A stretch of DNA of 64,000 bases, from the NCBI GenBank assembly GCA_045534635.1, contig JAZSKB010000014.1:37320-101319 (forward strand), given 5' to 3'. Both the position numbers and the translations under genes were made by a program. The stretch comes from UBA1205 sp045534635. Lineage in GTDB: Bacteria > Bacteroidota > Bacteroidia > Bacteroidales > WCHB1-69. Each line of letters opens with the position of its first letter. The stretch's first letter is position 1. Below are positions 44,268 to 53,450 of the stretch, in pieces. The notes under the pieces are model-generated. The model made no database searches, was not told the origin of the DNA, and worked only from the letters and a program-made list of their open reading frames with translations.

Positions 44268-46292
44268 ATGAAATTTAAATTGCAAGCTCCATTCCCACCA
44301 GCAGGCGACCAACCTGAAGCCATTCAATTGTTGGTAAATGGGTTAAATAAAGGCGATTTACATCAAACATTGTTAGGTGTAACCGGTTCAGGAAAAACAT
44401 TTACCATTGCCAATGTTATCAATCAAATCAATCGCCCTGTTTTGGTATTGAGTCACAATAAAACACTTGCCGCTCAATTGTATGGAGAATTTAAAGATTT
44501 TTTCCCAGAAAATGCTGTAGAATATTTTGTATCTTATTACGATTATTATCAACCAGAAGCCTATTTGCCAACAACAAATACTTATATAGAAAAAGATTTA
44601 TCTATCAATGAAGAATTGGATAAATTGCGACTAAAAGCAACTTCTGCATTACTATCAGGACGCAGAGATGTAATTGTAGTTTCTTCAGTATCATGTATTT
44701 ATGGCATAGGCAATCCTGATGAATTTGCAAGTAATACACAAAATTTAAAAGTAAATCAATCAATAGTACGAAATAAACTATTGCGAAATTTAGTCAATGC
44801 TCTCTATTCAAGAACAGAAGTCAATTTGGAACGTGGCAAATTTCGAGTTCAAGGAGATACATTGGATATTTTTCCAGCATACGGCGATTGGGCATATAGA
44901 TTGATGTTTTGGGGTGATACCATAGAAGAAATTGCTGTATTAGACCCTTCAAACAACGCTATTATAGAAAAAATAAATGAATTAACTATCTATCCAGCAA
45001 ATATTTTTGTAACATCTCAAGCAGGAATCAATCAGGCAGTTCACGAAATTCAAGTTGACCTTAAAGAAAGAGTAGAATATTTTAAAGAAATAGGCAAACA
45101 TTTAGAAGCTAAACGATTAGAAGAGCGTGTGGTGTACGATGTTGAAATGATAAAAGAATTGGGCTATTGTTCAGGAATAGAAAATTATTCTCGATATTTT
45201 GACCGCCGACCGCCCAATAGTCGTCCATTCTGTCTTTTGGATTATTTCCCCGAAGATTTTGTTACTATAATAGATGAAAGTCATGTTACAATACCACAAA
45301 TAGGAGCAATGTACGGAGGAGACCATTATCGCAAAACCAATCTTATAGAATATGGCTTTCGTTTACCATCGGCTTGGGATAATCGTCCACTGAAATTTGA
45401 AGAATTTCAAAAATTGACAGGTCAAACTATTTATATATCAGCCACTCCCGCCGATTATGAATTGGAAAAATCGCATGGAGTTGTTGTAGAACAAGTTGTT
45501 CGTCCAACAGGTTTGCTCGACCCATTGATAGAAGTGCGACCTTGTGTCAATCAAGTTGATGATTTATTGGAAGAAATAGATAAAATAGTTTCTAAAGGTG
45601 AGCGTGTTTTGGTAACAACACTTACTAAACGAATGGCAGAAGAATTGACAAAATATCTTATTCGCTTAGATATTCGCACACAATATATTCATTCAGAAGT
45701 AGATACAATGGAAAGAGTGGAAATATTACAGCAATTGCGAGATGGAGTAATAGATGTTTTGGTCGGGGTAAATTTGTTGCGAGAAGGTTTGGATTTGCCA
45801 GAAGTTTCTTTGGTTGCAATATTAGATGCCGATAAAGAAGGGTTCCTGCGTTCAGAGCGTTCATTGACACAAACCGCAGGTCGAGCGGCTCGCAATGCAA
45901 ACGGACGAGTGATATTTTATGCTGATAAAATCACCAAATCAATGCAAGCAACAATGGAAACGACAGAAAAAAGACGTGCCAAACAAATAAAATACAATGA
46001 AGAACACAATATAGTGCCAAAAACAATTCAAAGAAATAGAAATGTATCTGTTTTTGCTAATGAAATAGAAAATAAAATATTGGATTCTGAAAAACAATTG
46101 TCTCTAACAAAACCTTCAAAACCAGAAAAAGAAATACATTTGATATTAGATGCTAAAGAATTAGATAAACTGATACGTTCAAAACACAAAGCAATGAACA
46201 ATGCTGTTAAAGAATTGGATTTTATTTTGGCAGCACAATTGCGAGATGAAATAGAACAATTAAAAAAACAAGGAGATAACATTAGAAAATAA
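44268..46292 (+). CDS. uvrB: Excinuclease ABC subunit B
   Basis: A 674-residue UvrB, the damage-verifying helicase-like subunit of nucleotide excision repair. Walker A GVTGSGKTFT is near residues 38-47, the damage-probing beta-hairpin YYDYYQPEAYLP near 92-103, the DESH box near residue 340, helicase motif VI TQTAGRAARNANGR near 535, and the C-terminal UVR motif (LDFILAAQLRDEIEQLKK) at the end. All parts expected of a full-length enzyme are present. A weak stem (GATAACATT / AATGTTATC) overlaps the stop codon and may help terminate, in front of convergent dnaA. Confidence 0.97.
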   Translation: MKFKLQAPFPPAGDQPEAIQLLVNGLNKGDLHQTLLGVTGSGKTFTIANVINQINRPVLVLSHNKTLAAQLYGEFKDFFPENAVEYFVSYYDYYQPEAYLPTTNTYIEKDLSINEELDKLRLKATSALLSGRRDVIVVSSVSCIYGIGNPDEFASNTQNLKVNQSIVRNKLLRNLVNALYSRTEVNLERGKFRVQGDTLDIFPAYGDWAYRLMFWGDTIEEIAVLDPSNNAIIEKINELTIYPANIFVTSQAGINQAVHEIQVDLKERVEYFKEIGKHLEAKRLEERVVYDVEMIKELGYCSGIENYSRYFDRRPPNSRPFCLLDYFPEDFVTIIDESHVTIPQIGAMYGGDHYRKTNLIEYGFRLPSAWDNRPLKFEEFQKLTGQTIYISATPADYELEKSHGVVVEQVVRPTGLLDPLIEVRPCVNQVDDLLEEIDKIVSKGERVLVTTLTKRMAEELTKYLIRLDIRTQYIHSEVDTMERVEILQQLRDGVIDVLVGVNLLREGLDLPEVSLVAILDADKEGFLRSERSLTQTAGRAARNANGRVIFYADKITKSMQATMETTEKRRAKQIKYNEEHNIVPKTIQRNRNVSVFANEIENKILDSEKQLSLTKPSKPEKEIHLILDAKELDKLIRSKHKAMNNAVKELDFILAAQLRDEIEQLKKQGDNIRK

Positions 46293-46336
46293 TGTTATCT
46301 CTCTCATTATTATGAAAAAAAAGAATCTTTTACAAA

Positions 46337-47776
46337 TTATGAATTTTTAAGAATTTTGTCAATTTCGTCGAGTTGTTCTTTGAAATTGCGGTCAGTAGTG
46401 CGTAAATTATCAACAGTACGACAAGCATGTAAAACAGTTGCATGGTCTTTTTTGCCACATTGTTCTCCAATTTGAGCCAAAGATAGTTCTGTATATTTTT
46501 TTGCAAAAAACATAGAAACTTGACGAACTTGTACAACATCTCTTTTACGAGAAGCAGAAAACAAATCATTGACAGGTGTTTTGAAGAAATCACAAACAAC
46601 TTTTTGTATATAATCTATCGAAATTTCATGAGAAGTATTGCGAACAAATTTATCAATCATTTGCTTAGCTAAATCAATAGTAATTTTACGTTGATTAAGA
46701 GTTGCTTGTGCCAAAATAGAAATGATAGCACCTTCAATTTCACGAATATTGGTAACAATACGGCAAGAAAGATATTCTATAACTTCTTCAGGAATATCAT
46801 TGATACCACTTTGATAAAGTTTATTGCGAATAATTTTAATACGTGTCTCTTTATCAGGGGCTTGCAAATCTGCTGAAAGTCCCCATTTGAAACGAGATAA
46901 TAATCGTTGTTCAAAGCCGACAATTTCCGCAGGAGATTTATCAGAGGTAATAATGATTTGTTTGTTTTTTTGGTGATAATAATTAAAAATATGGAAAAAA
47001 ACTTCTTGTGTTTTGGTTTTTGAAGATAAAAATTGAATATCATCAATAATCAGCATATCTAACATTTGGTAGAAATGCACAAAATCATTGATATTATTGC
47101 CTCTTGCTGCTTCTACATATTGTTGAATAAAAGTATCAGCATCTACATACAAAACAGTTGCTTCTGGATGATTGATTTTTGTTTGTAAGCCAATAGCATG
47201 TGCAAGGTGAGTTTTGCCAAGACCAACTCCCGAATACAAAAATAATGGATTGAAAGCTGTTTTACCTGGGTCCTTAGCAATAGCATAACCAGCAGCTCTT
47301 GCCAATTGATTGCAATTCCCTTCTATAAAGTTCTCAAAATTGTAATCTTTTTTCAATTGAGATTGAATATTCATTTTTCTCAATCCAGGTAAAACAAATG
47401 GATTCGGAAGTTCTTTTTGCTCAATATCTTCATCTATCGGAAGATTCATATTAGCATTTTGACTTTCTATTATGTTTGCTCCACCAGTAGGCAATGTCAT
47501 TGATTTTTGGGTGGTAACCATAATTTGATACTCTATTTTACCTTGTGCACCTAATATGCGATTAACTGCAGATTTTAGCACTTGCCAATAATGCCCTTCT
47601 ATCCATTCGTAGAAATAGACGCTCGGAACTTTTAACGTTAAAACATTTTCTGCAAGACTTATTGGTCTAATAGGTTCAAACCATGTTTTAAAACTATCAA
47701 GAGAAATATTGTCTTTGATAATGTCCAAACATTTGTTCCATACGATTTCAAAATCTTCGTTATTTTTTTCTAACAT
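46337..47776 (-). CDS. dnaA: Chromosomal replication initiator DnaA
   Basis: A 479-residue DnaA. Domain I is at 1-85 (IVWNKCLDIIKDNIS, FYEWIEGHY), followed by a variable linker. The AAA+ domain III has Walker A GVGLGKTHLAHA, Walker B LIIDDIQFL and sensor segments. Domain IV has the DNA-binding signature KKDHATVLHACRTVDNL. It binds DnaA boxes and opens oriC. Neighbours are uvrB (convergent) and the 5'-nucleotidase pair, not the dnaN-recF set of many bacteria. The start is the ATG at 47774-47776, with a leader of about 105 bases. Confidence 0.97.
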   Translation of the reverse strand: MLEKNNEDFEIVWNKCLDIIKDNISLDSFKTWFEPIRPISLAENVLTLKVPSVYFYEWIEGHYWQVLKSAVNRILGAQGKIEYQIMVTTQKSMTLPTGGANIIESQNANMNLPIDEDIEQKELPNPFVLPGLRKMNIQSQLKKDYNFENFIEGNCNQLARAAGYAIAKDPGKTAFNPLFLYSGVGLGKTHLAHAIGLQTKINHPEATVLYVDADTFIQQYVEAARGNNINDFVHFYQMLDMLIIDDIQFLSSKTKTQEVFFHIFNYYHQKNKQIIITSDKSPAEIVGFEQRLLSRFKWGLSADLQAPDKETRIKIIRNKLYQSGINDIPEEVIEYLSCRIVTNIREIEGAIISILAQATLNQRKITIDLAKQMIDKFVRNTSHEISIDYIQKVVCDFFKTPVNDLFSASRKRDVVQVRQVSMFFAKKYTELSLAQIGEQCGKKDHATVLHACRTVDNLRTTDRNFKEQLDEIDKILKNS

Positions 47777-48000
47777 TTAGTGATATGGTACTTAATCATT
47801 AATAAAAAAATTTTTTAGTAGTAAACATATTATAAACAACTGTTTAATAAATATTTAATACAAGAATAAAATTTTGATTTTTATTTTGCAAAGGTAACAA
47901 AAAAAAGTTTGCAAAAAAAATTTTTTTTACTTGTTTTTTTATAAAAAAAATGTATAAAAGAAAAAAAATATAATAACAAAACATTATTAAATTATTGTTA
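47777..48000. other. A+T-rich gap upstream of dnaA with DnaA-box-like inverted pair
   Basis: An extremely A+T-rich stretch with the dnaA promoter at 47889-47896. TTATAAACA at 47830-47838 and TGTTTAATAA at 47841-47850 form an inverted pair loosely similar to DnaA boxes (TTATnCACA), which might serve DnaA autoregulation or an origin. No gene is seen. The origin reading is speculative. Confidence 0.25.
47889..47896 (-). promoter_or_regulatory. dnaA: -7 box of dnaA promoter
   Basis: Reads TACCTTTGCAAAA on the minus strand, the only good match upstream of dnaA. Confidence 0.6.
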
Positions 48001-48810
48001 ATCAACTGATAATAAAATTTTACCAATTTTTCTTCCTTTGGATTCTGTAGCAAACAACAAAACAGGCTTGTTATTTATATTGTTAATATATACGTTGGTA
48101 TCAATGTGAGAATGTCCCGATAAAACAATGTCAATGTTTGATGTATTTTGAATCAATTCAACATCGCAAATGTTAGCAGTTTCTTTTTTGCTTCCCAAAT
48201 GCGAAAGTACAATAATCGCATTACAATTGAAAAAATGTTTTAAACTATCTGCATATAAATTGACACAAGCAATCGGATTTTGGTATGTGATTTTTTGAAT
48301 ATTTTCATCAGCAACAAAATCTTCCAAATTGACACCAAGCCCAATAATTCCTATTTTTTTCTGTCCAATATTCTTTATAATATACGGCTGAATGCAATTT
48401 TGAAGACATGTATCATTTATAATATAGTTGGCACAAACAATAGGCGTATTTGTATGTAAAATATTTTCTTTCAACTTGTTAATTCCGTTATCAAAATTAT
48501 GATTTCCCAAAGTAATTGCATCGTAAGTTAGAAATTTAGTTATCAAAAATTCCAAATTGCCATCGTAAATATTGTAATAGATACTTCCTTGAACATTGTC
48601 TCCAGCATCTAAAAGTAACATATTTTCACCATATTGCTGGCGATATTCTTGAACGATACTTGCAATTTTGTTTAATCCTCCTTCACCTTTTTCGTTGGCA
48701 TCTATTTGACTATGAATATCTGTGGTAAAAATAAGCAATATTTCTTCTTTTTCAGAACAAGAAACAAAGAAAAGCAAACAACAATAGACAATTAAATATT
48801 TTATTTTCAT
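47998..48810 (-). CDS. 5'-nucleotidase-type metallophosphatase lipoprotein (catalytic half of a split UshA-like enzyme)
   Basis: A 270-residue lipoprotein (signal MKIKYLIVYCCLLFFVSC, lipobox FVSC) carrying the calcineurin-like dinuclear-metal domain of UshA-type 5'-nucleotidases: TTDIHSQID, LLDAGDNVQGS, TLGNHNFDNG, VLSHLGSKKE and SGHSHIDTN. These supply the metal ligands and catalytic His. It hydrolyses nucleotide phosphates in the envelope. The C-terminal substrate-binding domain is missing here but encoded by the gene directly upstream, whose end overlaps this start by four bases (ATGA), so the pair forms one translationally coupled unit. Confidence 0.88.
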   Translation of the reverse strand: MKIKYLIVYCCLLFFVSCSEKEEILLIFTTDIHSQIDANEKGEGGLNKIASIVQEYRQQYGENMLLLDAGDNVQGSIYYNIYDGNLEFLITKFLTYDAITLGNHNFDNGINKLKENILHTNTPIVCANYIINDTCLQNCIQPYIIKNIGQKKIGIIGLGVNLEDFVADENIQKITYQNPIACVNLYADSLKHFFNCNAIIVLSHLGSKKETANICDVELIQNTSNIDIVLSGHSHIDTNVYINNINNKPVLLFATESKGRKIGKILLSVD

Positions 48811-49496
48811 TGTTTTAATGGATATTTTTTTGGAAGAATATCAAATAAAATCTTATCAGAAAAAATAGAACTTTCTTCAATTACTTGTGAAGGATTAAAA
48901 AAATGAAAATTATCTTTTCCTTCTGATAAATAATTTGTAGTAAGTACTTTATACGTATTTGCTTCATCAATACCAACAAAGGAAGTATTCCACTGATTGT
49001 TCGTATCTATTAGAATACAACGATTTAGGTCAGCAAAAGCATGATTATTCTTTTCTTGAGCAAGAAAGAGAATTAACTCTTTGACTTCTTTTCCCGAAAG
49101 AGCAAGAATTACAAATTTATTGTTAAAAGGAGAGAATGCTATCAAATCGGAATAAGTAACAATACCTTCGTTCAGTCCTGTTCTCAAACTTCCAGCGTTG
49201 AAAACTGCTATATCAAAAGAAAGACTATCTTGCAAATAATCGGCAATAAGTTCTGCATAAAACAATGCCAATTCTTTACTTTCTGGCGGATAAGATGTTG
49301 ACAATTGAGCAATAGGCAATTGAGCAACTATCTGCGATGTAGCCCGATATGGTTGTATAAAACTATCGAAACAACTGTCAATGGAAATATTATTGTCAAT
49401 AGTAATCAATTTGCTTTCTATCACTTCAACAGAAACGCGATGGCAAGCAAAAATAGTTAACATCAACAAAAGTAAAATAAAACCTATTTTGTTCAA
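48807..49496 (-). CDS. 5'-nucleotidase C-terminal domain lipoprotein (substrate-binding half)
   Basis: About 229 residues if started at the TTG at 49494-49496, which gives a proper lipoprotein signal (NKIGFILLLLMLTIFAC, lipobox IFAC). A downstream ATG at 49461-49463 would cut into that signal, and codons further upstream lie in the promoter. The mature part is the 5_nucleotid_C domain of UshA-type enzymes: AELIADYLQDS, DIAVFNAGSLRTGLNEG, YSDLIAFSPFNNKFVILALSGKEVKELI. It lacks a metallophosphatase domain, which is supplied by the next gene. It overlaps that gene by ATGA. Confidence 0.82.
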   Translation of the reverse strand: MNKIGFILLLLMLTIFACHRVSVEVIESKLITIDNNISIDSCFDSFIQPYRATSQIVAQLPIAQLSTSYPPESKELALFYAELIADYLQDSLSFDIAVFNAGSLRTGLNEGIVTYSDLIAFSPFNNKFVILALSGKEVKELILFLAQEKNNHAFADLNRCILIDTNNQWNTSFVGIDEANTYKVLTTNYLSEGKDNFHFFNPSQVIEESSIFSDKILFDILPKKYPLKQ

Positions 49497-49515
49497 ATTT
49501 GTAAATTTTATTGTG

Positions 49516-49523
49516 CAAAAGTA
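49516..49523 (-). promoter_or_regulatory. -7 box of the split 5'-nucleotidase operon
   Basis: Reads TACTTTTGCAC on the minus strand, about 20 bases before the proposed TTG start. Confidence 0.55.
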
Positions 49524-49555
49524 TAAAAAAAAGAAATGCAAACATTAAAAAATGT

Positions 49556-49563
49556 TATCTTTG
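49556..49563 (+). promoter_or_regulatory. tilS: -7 box of tilS promoter
   Basis: TATCTTTGCAG ends five bases before the ATG at 49569, so the mRNA may be leaderless or nearly so. This excludes the in-frame ATG at 49536. Confidence 0.6.
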
Positions 49564-49568
49564 CAGCA

Positions 49569-50894
49569 ATGATAACAAGATTTTGTAAATTTATAGAGGA
49601 AAATCAACTTTTAGAATCCGATAGTAAGGTGCTTTTAGCAATCAGTGGAGGTCGTGATTCTATGGTAATGCTTCATTTATTTGAGCAAGCAAAGATAGAT
49701 ATTGCCATTGCTCATTGTAATTTTCATTTACGAGGAGAAGAATCAAACAGAGATGAAAAATTTGTGCTTGATTATGCAAAAAATCATAAAATTACTTGTT
49801 TTCATAAATCATTTTCTACTGAAGAATATTGTAAAGAAAAAGGATTATCTATTGAAATGGGAGCCAGAGAATTACGCTATCAATGGTTTATTCAATTATG
49901 TGAAAAATATGCTTTTTCTCGTTTGGCAACGGCTCATCATCAAGACGACCAAATAGAAACCTTTTTTTTAAATGCTATTCGTAAAACAGGAATAGCAGGA
50001 TTGAAAGGAATTCAACCTCGTTCGGAAAATATTATTCGACCAATGTTGTTTTGCAATCGTGCTGAAATAACACAATATGCAAAAATACACAATATTGATT
50101 ATCAAGACGATAAAACAAATTCTGACGACAAATATCTTAGAAATTATATTCGTTTGCATATTTCTCCAGCATTGGAATCATTGAAACCTGATGCGAAAAG
50201 TAATTTGCTAAATACAATATCAATTATTGGTAAACAAGAAAAATTATATCGAAATCATATAAAACAAGTTGCAAAAATGTTGATAGAGCATTATTCAGAT
50301 TATGATGCAATCTCAATAGAAAAATTACAACAATTGCCAGAAAGTCAAACATATTTGTACGAAATATTGGCTTCGTATGGTGTTAATTACAGTCAAGTAA
50401 AAAATATTTTTATGGCATTATCACACAAAGAAGAAAAAAAAATTACAACACTTTCGTATGTGATAATTAAAACAAGAAATGAAATACAAATTCATAAACA
50501 AATCGATGATAATCAACATATTGAACAAATAATATCATTAGAAGAAAAATCATTTGCAAATTGTGGATTAACTATTGAAATACAAGACAATAACAAAGAT
50601 TTTCAGTTTGATAAATCTTCTAAAGTGGCATATATAGATTTGCAAAAAATAGTTTTTCCGCTCACTTTGCGTTCGTGGAAAAAAGGAGATTATTTTTTTC
50701 CAATACATGGAAAAGGAAAAAAGAAAATAAGTGATTTTTTTACAAATTTGAAATTAAGTAGTGTAGAAAAACAAAAAATTCGTTTGCTTTTCAATGCAAA
50801 TGGCGATTTATTGTGGGTGGTTGGCTATCGAAGCGATAATCGTTATTCTGTTCAAGCAAATACAAATAAAATATTGATAATTAGAGAAAAATAA
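49569..50894 (+). CDS. tilS: tRNA(Ile)-lysidine synthetase
   Basis: A 441-residue TilS, which converts C34 of the tRNA-Ile CAU anticodon to lysidine so that it reads AUA. The ATP-pyrophosphatase loop AISGGRDSMVM is near residues 27-37, followed by IAHCNFHLRGEESNRDE, ATAHHQDDQIETF and the substrate-binding IRPMLFCNRAEI. The C-terminal TilS domain is present (FPLTLRSWKKGDYFFPIHGKG, KKISDFF). It is convergent with rseC, the stops being adjacent. Confidence 0.95.
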   Translation: MITRFCKFIEENQLLESDSKVLLAISGGRDSMVMLHLFEQAKIDIAIAHCNFHLRGEESNRDEKFVLDYAKNHKITCFHKSFSTEEYCKEKGLSIEMGARELRYQWFIQLCEKYAFSRLATAHHQDDQIETFFLNAIRKTGIAGLKGIQPRSENIIRPMLFCNRAEITQYAKIHNIDYQDDKTNSDDKYLRNYIRLHISPALESLKPDAKSNLLNTISIIGKQEKLYRNHIKQVAKMLIEHYSDYDAISIEKLQQLPESQTYLYEILASYGVNYSQVKNIFMALSHKEEKKITTLSYVIIKTRNEIQIHKQIDDNQHIEQIISLEEKSFANCGLTIEIQDNNKDFQFDKSSKVAYIDLQKIVFPLTLRSWKKGDYFFPIHGKGKKKISDFFTNLKLSSVEKQKIRLLFNANGDLLWVVGYRSDNRYSVQANTNKILIIREK

Positions 50895-51314
50895 TTATAA
50901 TTTTTCAATAATCAAATTAAATTGTTTGTTCAAAGCAGATTTAAATTTTGATAACAAAAAATAGTAAATAGCAACAATTGCAATTGCAATAATGGCTTGC
51001 ATTAATTCATTGTTGGAAAGCATACGTGTGATTAAAAATCCTGCAAAAAATAACAACAGCGGAAAAATATAAACAAAAACAACGGCTTTCAATCCTATTT
51101 GAGTGTTGATTCCAACACGAACAATTTCACCAATAGCAAAAGTATTACTCTTTGATGATTCTATTGTATAAACAACTTCTTTTTTGTCTGCGATAGCACA
51201 AGCTCCTTTGTTGTAACAAGATGCACATGCAGAACTTTTTTCTATCAAAACAGTAATATTTTCACCATCGATAGAAAGAATTTTTGCTTGATGAAATACT
51301 GTATTTGAAGGCAT
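50895..51314 (-). CDS. rseC: RseC/MucC family membrane protein
   Basis: A 139-residue protein with an N-terminal domain holding the redox-type cysteine cluster SSACASCYNKGACA (residues about 28-40) and two transmembrane helices (about 76-96 and 103-122). This is the SoxR-reducing/RseC (MucC) family, in Bacteroidota often next to the Rnf complex. Here it instead follows a thioredoxin-like lipoprotein with a two-base gap, which suggests a role in envelope redox control. No rnf genes are in the window. Confidence 0.85.
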   Translation of the reverse strand: MPSNTVFHQAKILSIDGENITVLIEKSSACASCYNKGACAIADKKEVVYTIESSKSNTFAIGEIVRVGINTQIGLKAVVFVYIFPLLLFFAGFLITRMLSNNELMQAIIAIAIVAIYYFLLSKFKSALNKQFNLIIEKL

Positions 51315-51316
51315 TA

Positions 51317-51838
51317 CTATTGAATTAACCTATCTAATTGTTGACGAAGTTGTTCTTCGGATTGTGCTCCCAAAAGTGTCATTGTAGTTTTAGAATTGCA
51401 AAAAATAAATGTTGGCATTCCTTGAATATTCCATCTGATACACAAATCTTTAAGTTTATCAACATCAACTTTATAGAAAAATATTTTTCCTGCATATTCT
51501 TTTGCAAGTTGTTGATATAAAGGGTCCATCATTTTACAAGGTTGACACCAAGTCGCATAAAAATCTATAACACAAGGTAATGAACCTTTATATTGCCAAT
51601 TGCGAATATCGTTATCTGCTGCAATTAAATCTATAAATTGTTTTTCATTTTGAATATAAATAGGCGTATCAACAATAGTCGCTATGGTCAAATTTTCCTC
51701 TTGAGAAGTTACAACCGTTTGTTCTTCTTCGGTAATTGTGGTATTATTTACAATCTTTTCTTCTGTGTTAGATTGATTGTTGCAAGAAATAAGAAAAACA
51801 GAACTTGCAAGTAATAGTGAAAACAAAAATCGTTGCAT
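51317..51838 (-). CDS. Thioredoxin-domain lipoprotein
   Basis: A 173-residue protein with a lipoprotein signal (lipobox LISC at about residue 19), a Glu/Thr-rich linker to about residue 65, and a thioredoxin domain with the active site WCQPC in VIDFYATWCQPCKMMDP and the cis-proline region GMPTF. It should act as a membrane-anchored periplasmic disulfide reductant or oxidoreductase. It is first in an operon with rseC and has its own promoter box. Confidence 0.9.
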   Translation of the reverse strand: MQRFLFSLLLASSVFLISCNNQSNTEEKIVNNTTITEEEQTVVTSQEENLTIATIVDTPIYIQNEKQFIDLIAADNDIRNWQYKGSLPCVIDFYATWCQPCKMMDPLYQQLAKEYAGKIFFYKVDVDKLKDLCIRWNIQGMPTFIFCNSKTTMTLLGAQSEEQLRQQLDRLIQ

Positions 51839-51867
51839 ATAGTTTAAATTTTAAAATTAGTAATTTG

Positions 51868-51875
51868 CAAAGATA
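51868..51875 (-). promoter_or_regulatory. -7 box of the thioredoxin-rseC operon
   Basis: Reads TATCTTTGCAAA on the minus strand, about 30 bases before the start codon at 51838. Confidence 0.6.
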
Positions 51876-51918
51876 ACATTTTTTTATAACTTTTCAAATT
51901 GATTTTATAATTTTTTTG

Positions 51919-51926
51919 TACTTTTG
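51919..51926 (+). promoter_or_regulatory. pepD: -7 box of pepD promoter
   Basis: TACTTTTGCAAAA on the plus strand, 20 bases before the ATG at 51947. Confidence 0.6.
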
Positions 51927-51946
51927 CAAAATAAAAAAATATAAAT

Positions 51947-53401
51947 ATGGAACAAGATATTTTAGCATTAAAACCGACAAATGTATGGAAATATTTTCAT
52001 GAAATTTGTCAACACCCACATCCTTCTAAAAAGGAAAAAAGGATTGCTGCTTATTTAGTAGAAACGGGAAATAAATTAGGTTTGGAAACATTGCAAGACA
52101 AAGCAGGTAACGTTTTGATTCGCAAACCAGCAACTGCTGGAAAAGAAAATATTACTCCTGTCGTTTTTCAGTCTCACATGGATATGGTATGCGAAAAAAA
52201 CGCAGATGTTGACTTTGATTTTGAAAAAGATGCTATCCAACCATATATTGATGGACAATGGGTAAAAGCCAAAGGAACTACACTTGGTGCAGACGATGGT
52301 ATTGGTATGGCTATTGCTTTGGCATTGCTCGAAGACAAAACATTAGAACATGGTCCTATCGAATGTTTGTTTACCGTTGACGAAGAAACAGGACTTACAG
52401 GAGCTTTCGCTTTAGAACCTAATTGGTTAAAAGGAAAAATGTTGCTTAATTTGGACTCTGAAGATGAAGGTCAATTTTTTATTGGCTGTGCTGGTGGCAA
52501 AGACACTATTATTAAAATAGAATATCAAAAAGAAGAAGCCAGTCAATATATGCTTCCTTACAAAGTATCGGTAAAAGGACTAAAAGGAGGTCATAGTGGT
52601 GATGATATTAATAAAAATTTGGGGAATGCTAATAAAATTTTAAATCGTGTATTGTATCATGGAACTTATCATCACGATATTGCTATTGCTTATATTGATG
52701 CAGGTAATCTTCGTAACGCAATAGCAAGAGAAGGTTTTGCAGTAATAATGATACCAAAAAATCATGCACAAGCAATGGAAGATTTTGTTGTACAATTCAA
52801 TAAAACTATTAAAGCAGAATTATCCATTAGCGACCCTGATGTAGAAGTGAATATGATTCCTACCGATATGCCTAAATATGTTATTGATGATTTCACTCAA
52901 TCAGATTTAGTTGATGCTTTGTATGCTTGTCCTCATGGTGTATTGGCAATGTCGCAAAATATAGATAATTTTGTAGAAACTTCTACCAATTTAGCTTCTA
53001 TAAAAATGGACGATAAATATATAACTGTTACTACAAGTCAACGTTCTTCGGTAGAAAGTAAAAAAGAAGATGCTTGTAATATGGTAGCGGCTTTATTTGG
53101 TTTAGTCAATGCAGATATTGAACATAGTGATGGTTATCCGGGCTGGAACCCAAATCAAAATTCACAAGTACTCAATGTGTTAAAACAAGCCTATCAAAAT
53201 TTATTTAAAAAAGAACCTCTTGTATTGGCAATTCATGCAGGTTTGGAATGTGGACTTATCGGAGAAAAATATCCTGAAATGGATATGGTTTCTTATGGAC
53301 CAACACTAAGAGGCGTACATTCTCCTGACGAAAAATTGCTTATTGAATCCGTACAACAAATATGGGATTTAACTGTTGAATTTTTAAAAATTCTTAAATA
53401 A
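51947..53401 (+). CDS. pepD: Aminoacyl-histidine dipeptidase (M20 family)
   Basis: A 484-residue PepD-type cytosolic metallodipeptidase that hydrolyses Xaa-His dipeptides. M20 signatures: the first metal histidine in QSHMDMVCEKN (about 70-80), GTTLGADDGIGMA with the bridging Asp (about 110-122), the general-base pair DEETGLTGA (about 145-153), and the C-terminal ligand region HAGLECGLIGEKYPEMD. The inserted dimerisation domain shows GLKGGHSGDDI. Length is normal for the family. It is followed by its own terminator. Confidence 0.95.
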   Translation: MEQDILALKPTNVWKYFHEICQHPHPSKKEKRIAAYLVETGNKLGLETLQDKAGNVLIRKPATAGKENITPVVFQSHMDMVCEKNADVDFDFEKDAIQPYIDGQWVKAKGTTLGADDGIGMAIALALLEDKTLEHGPIECLFTVDEETGLTGAFALEPNWLKGKMLLNLDSEDEGQFFIGCAGGKDTIIKIEYQKEEASQYMLPYKVSVKGLKGGHSGDDINKNLGNANKILNRVLYHGTYHHDIAIAYIDAGNLRNAIAREGFAVIMIPKNHAQAMEDFVVQFNKTIKAELSISDPDVEVNMIPTDMPKYVIDDFTQSDLVDALYACPHGVLAMSQNIDNFVETSTNLASIKMDDKYITVTTSQRSSVESKKEDACNMVAALFGLVNADIEHSDGYPGWNPNQNSQVLNVLKQAYQNLFKKEPLVLAIHAGLECGLIGEKYPEMDMVSYGPTLRGVHSPDEKLLIESVQQIWDLTVEFLKILK

Positions 53402-53412
53402 CATATATTTTG

Positions 53413-53440
53413 AACATAGCCTTCTATCGAAGGCTATGTT
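53413..53440 (+). terminator. Intrinsic terminator of pepD
   Basis: A perfect 11-bp stem AACATAGCCTT / AAGGCTATGTT with a six-base loop, followed by TGTTTTG. An in-frame ATG of the next gene at 53436 lies inside this stem and is rejected as a start. Confidence 0.8.
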
Positions 53441-53450
53441 TGTTTTGATT

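Noticed and set aside
46028..47046. Short frames overlapping uvrB and dnaA
   Set aside because: The main frames carry full UvrB and DnaA motifs; the others are shadows.
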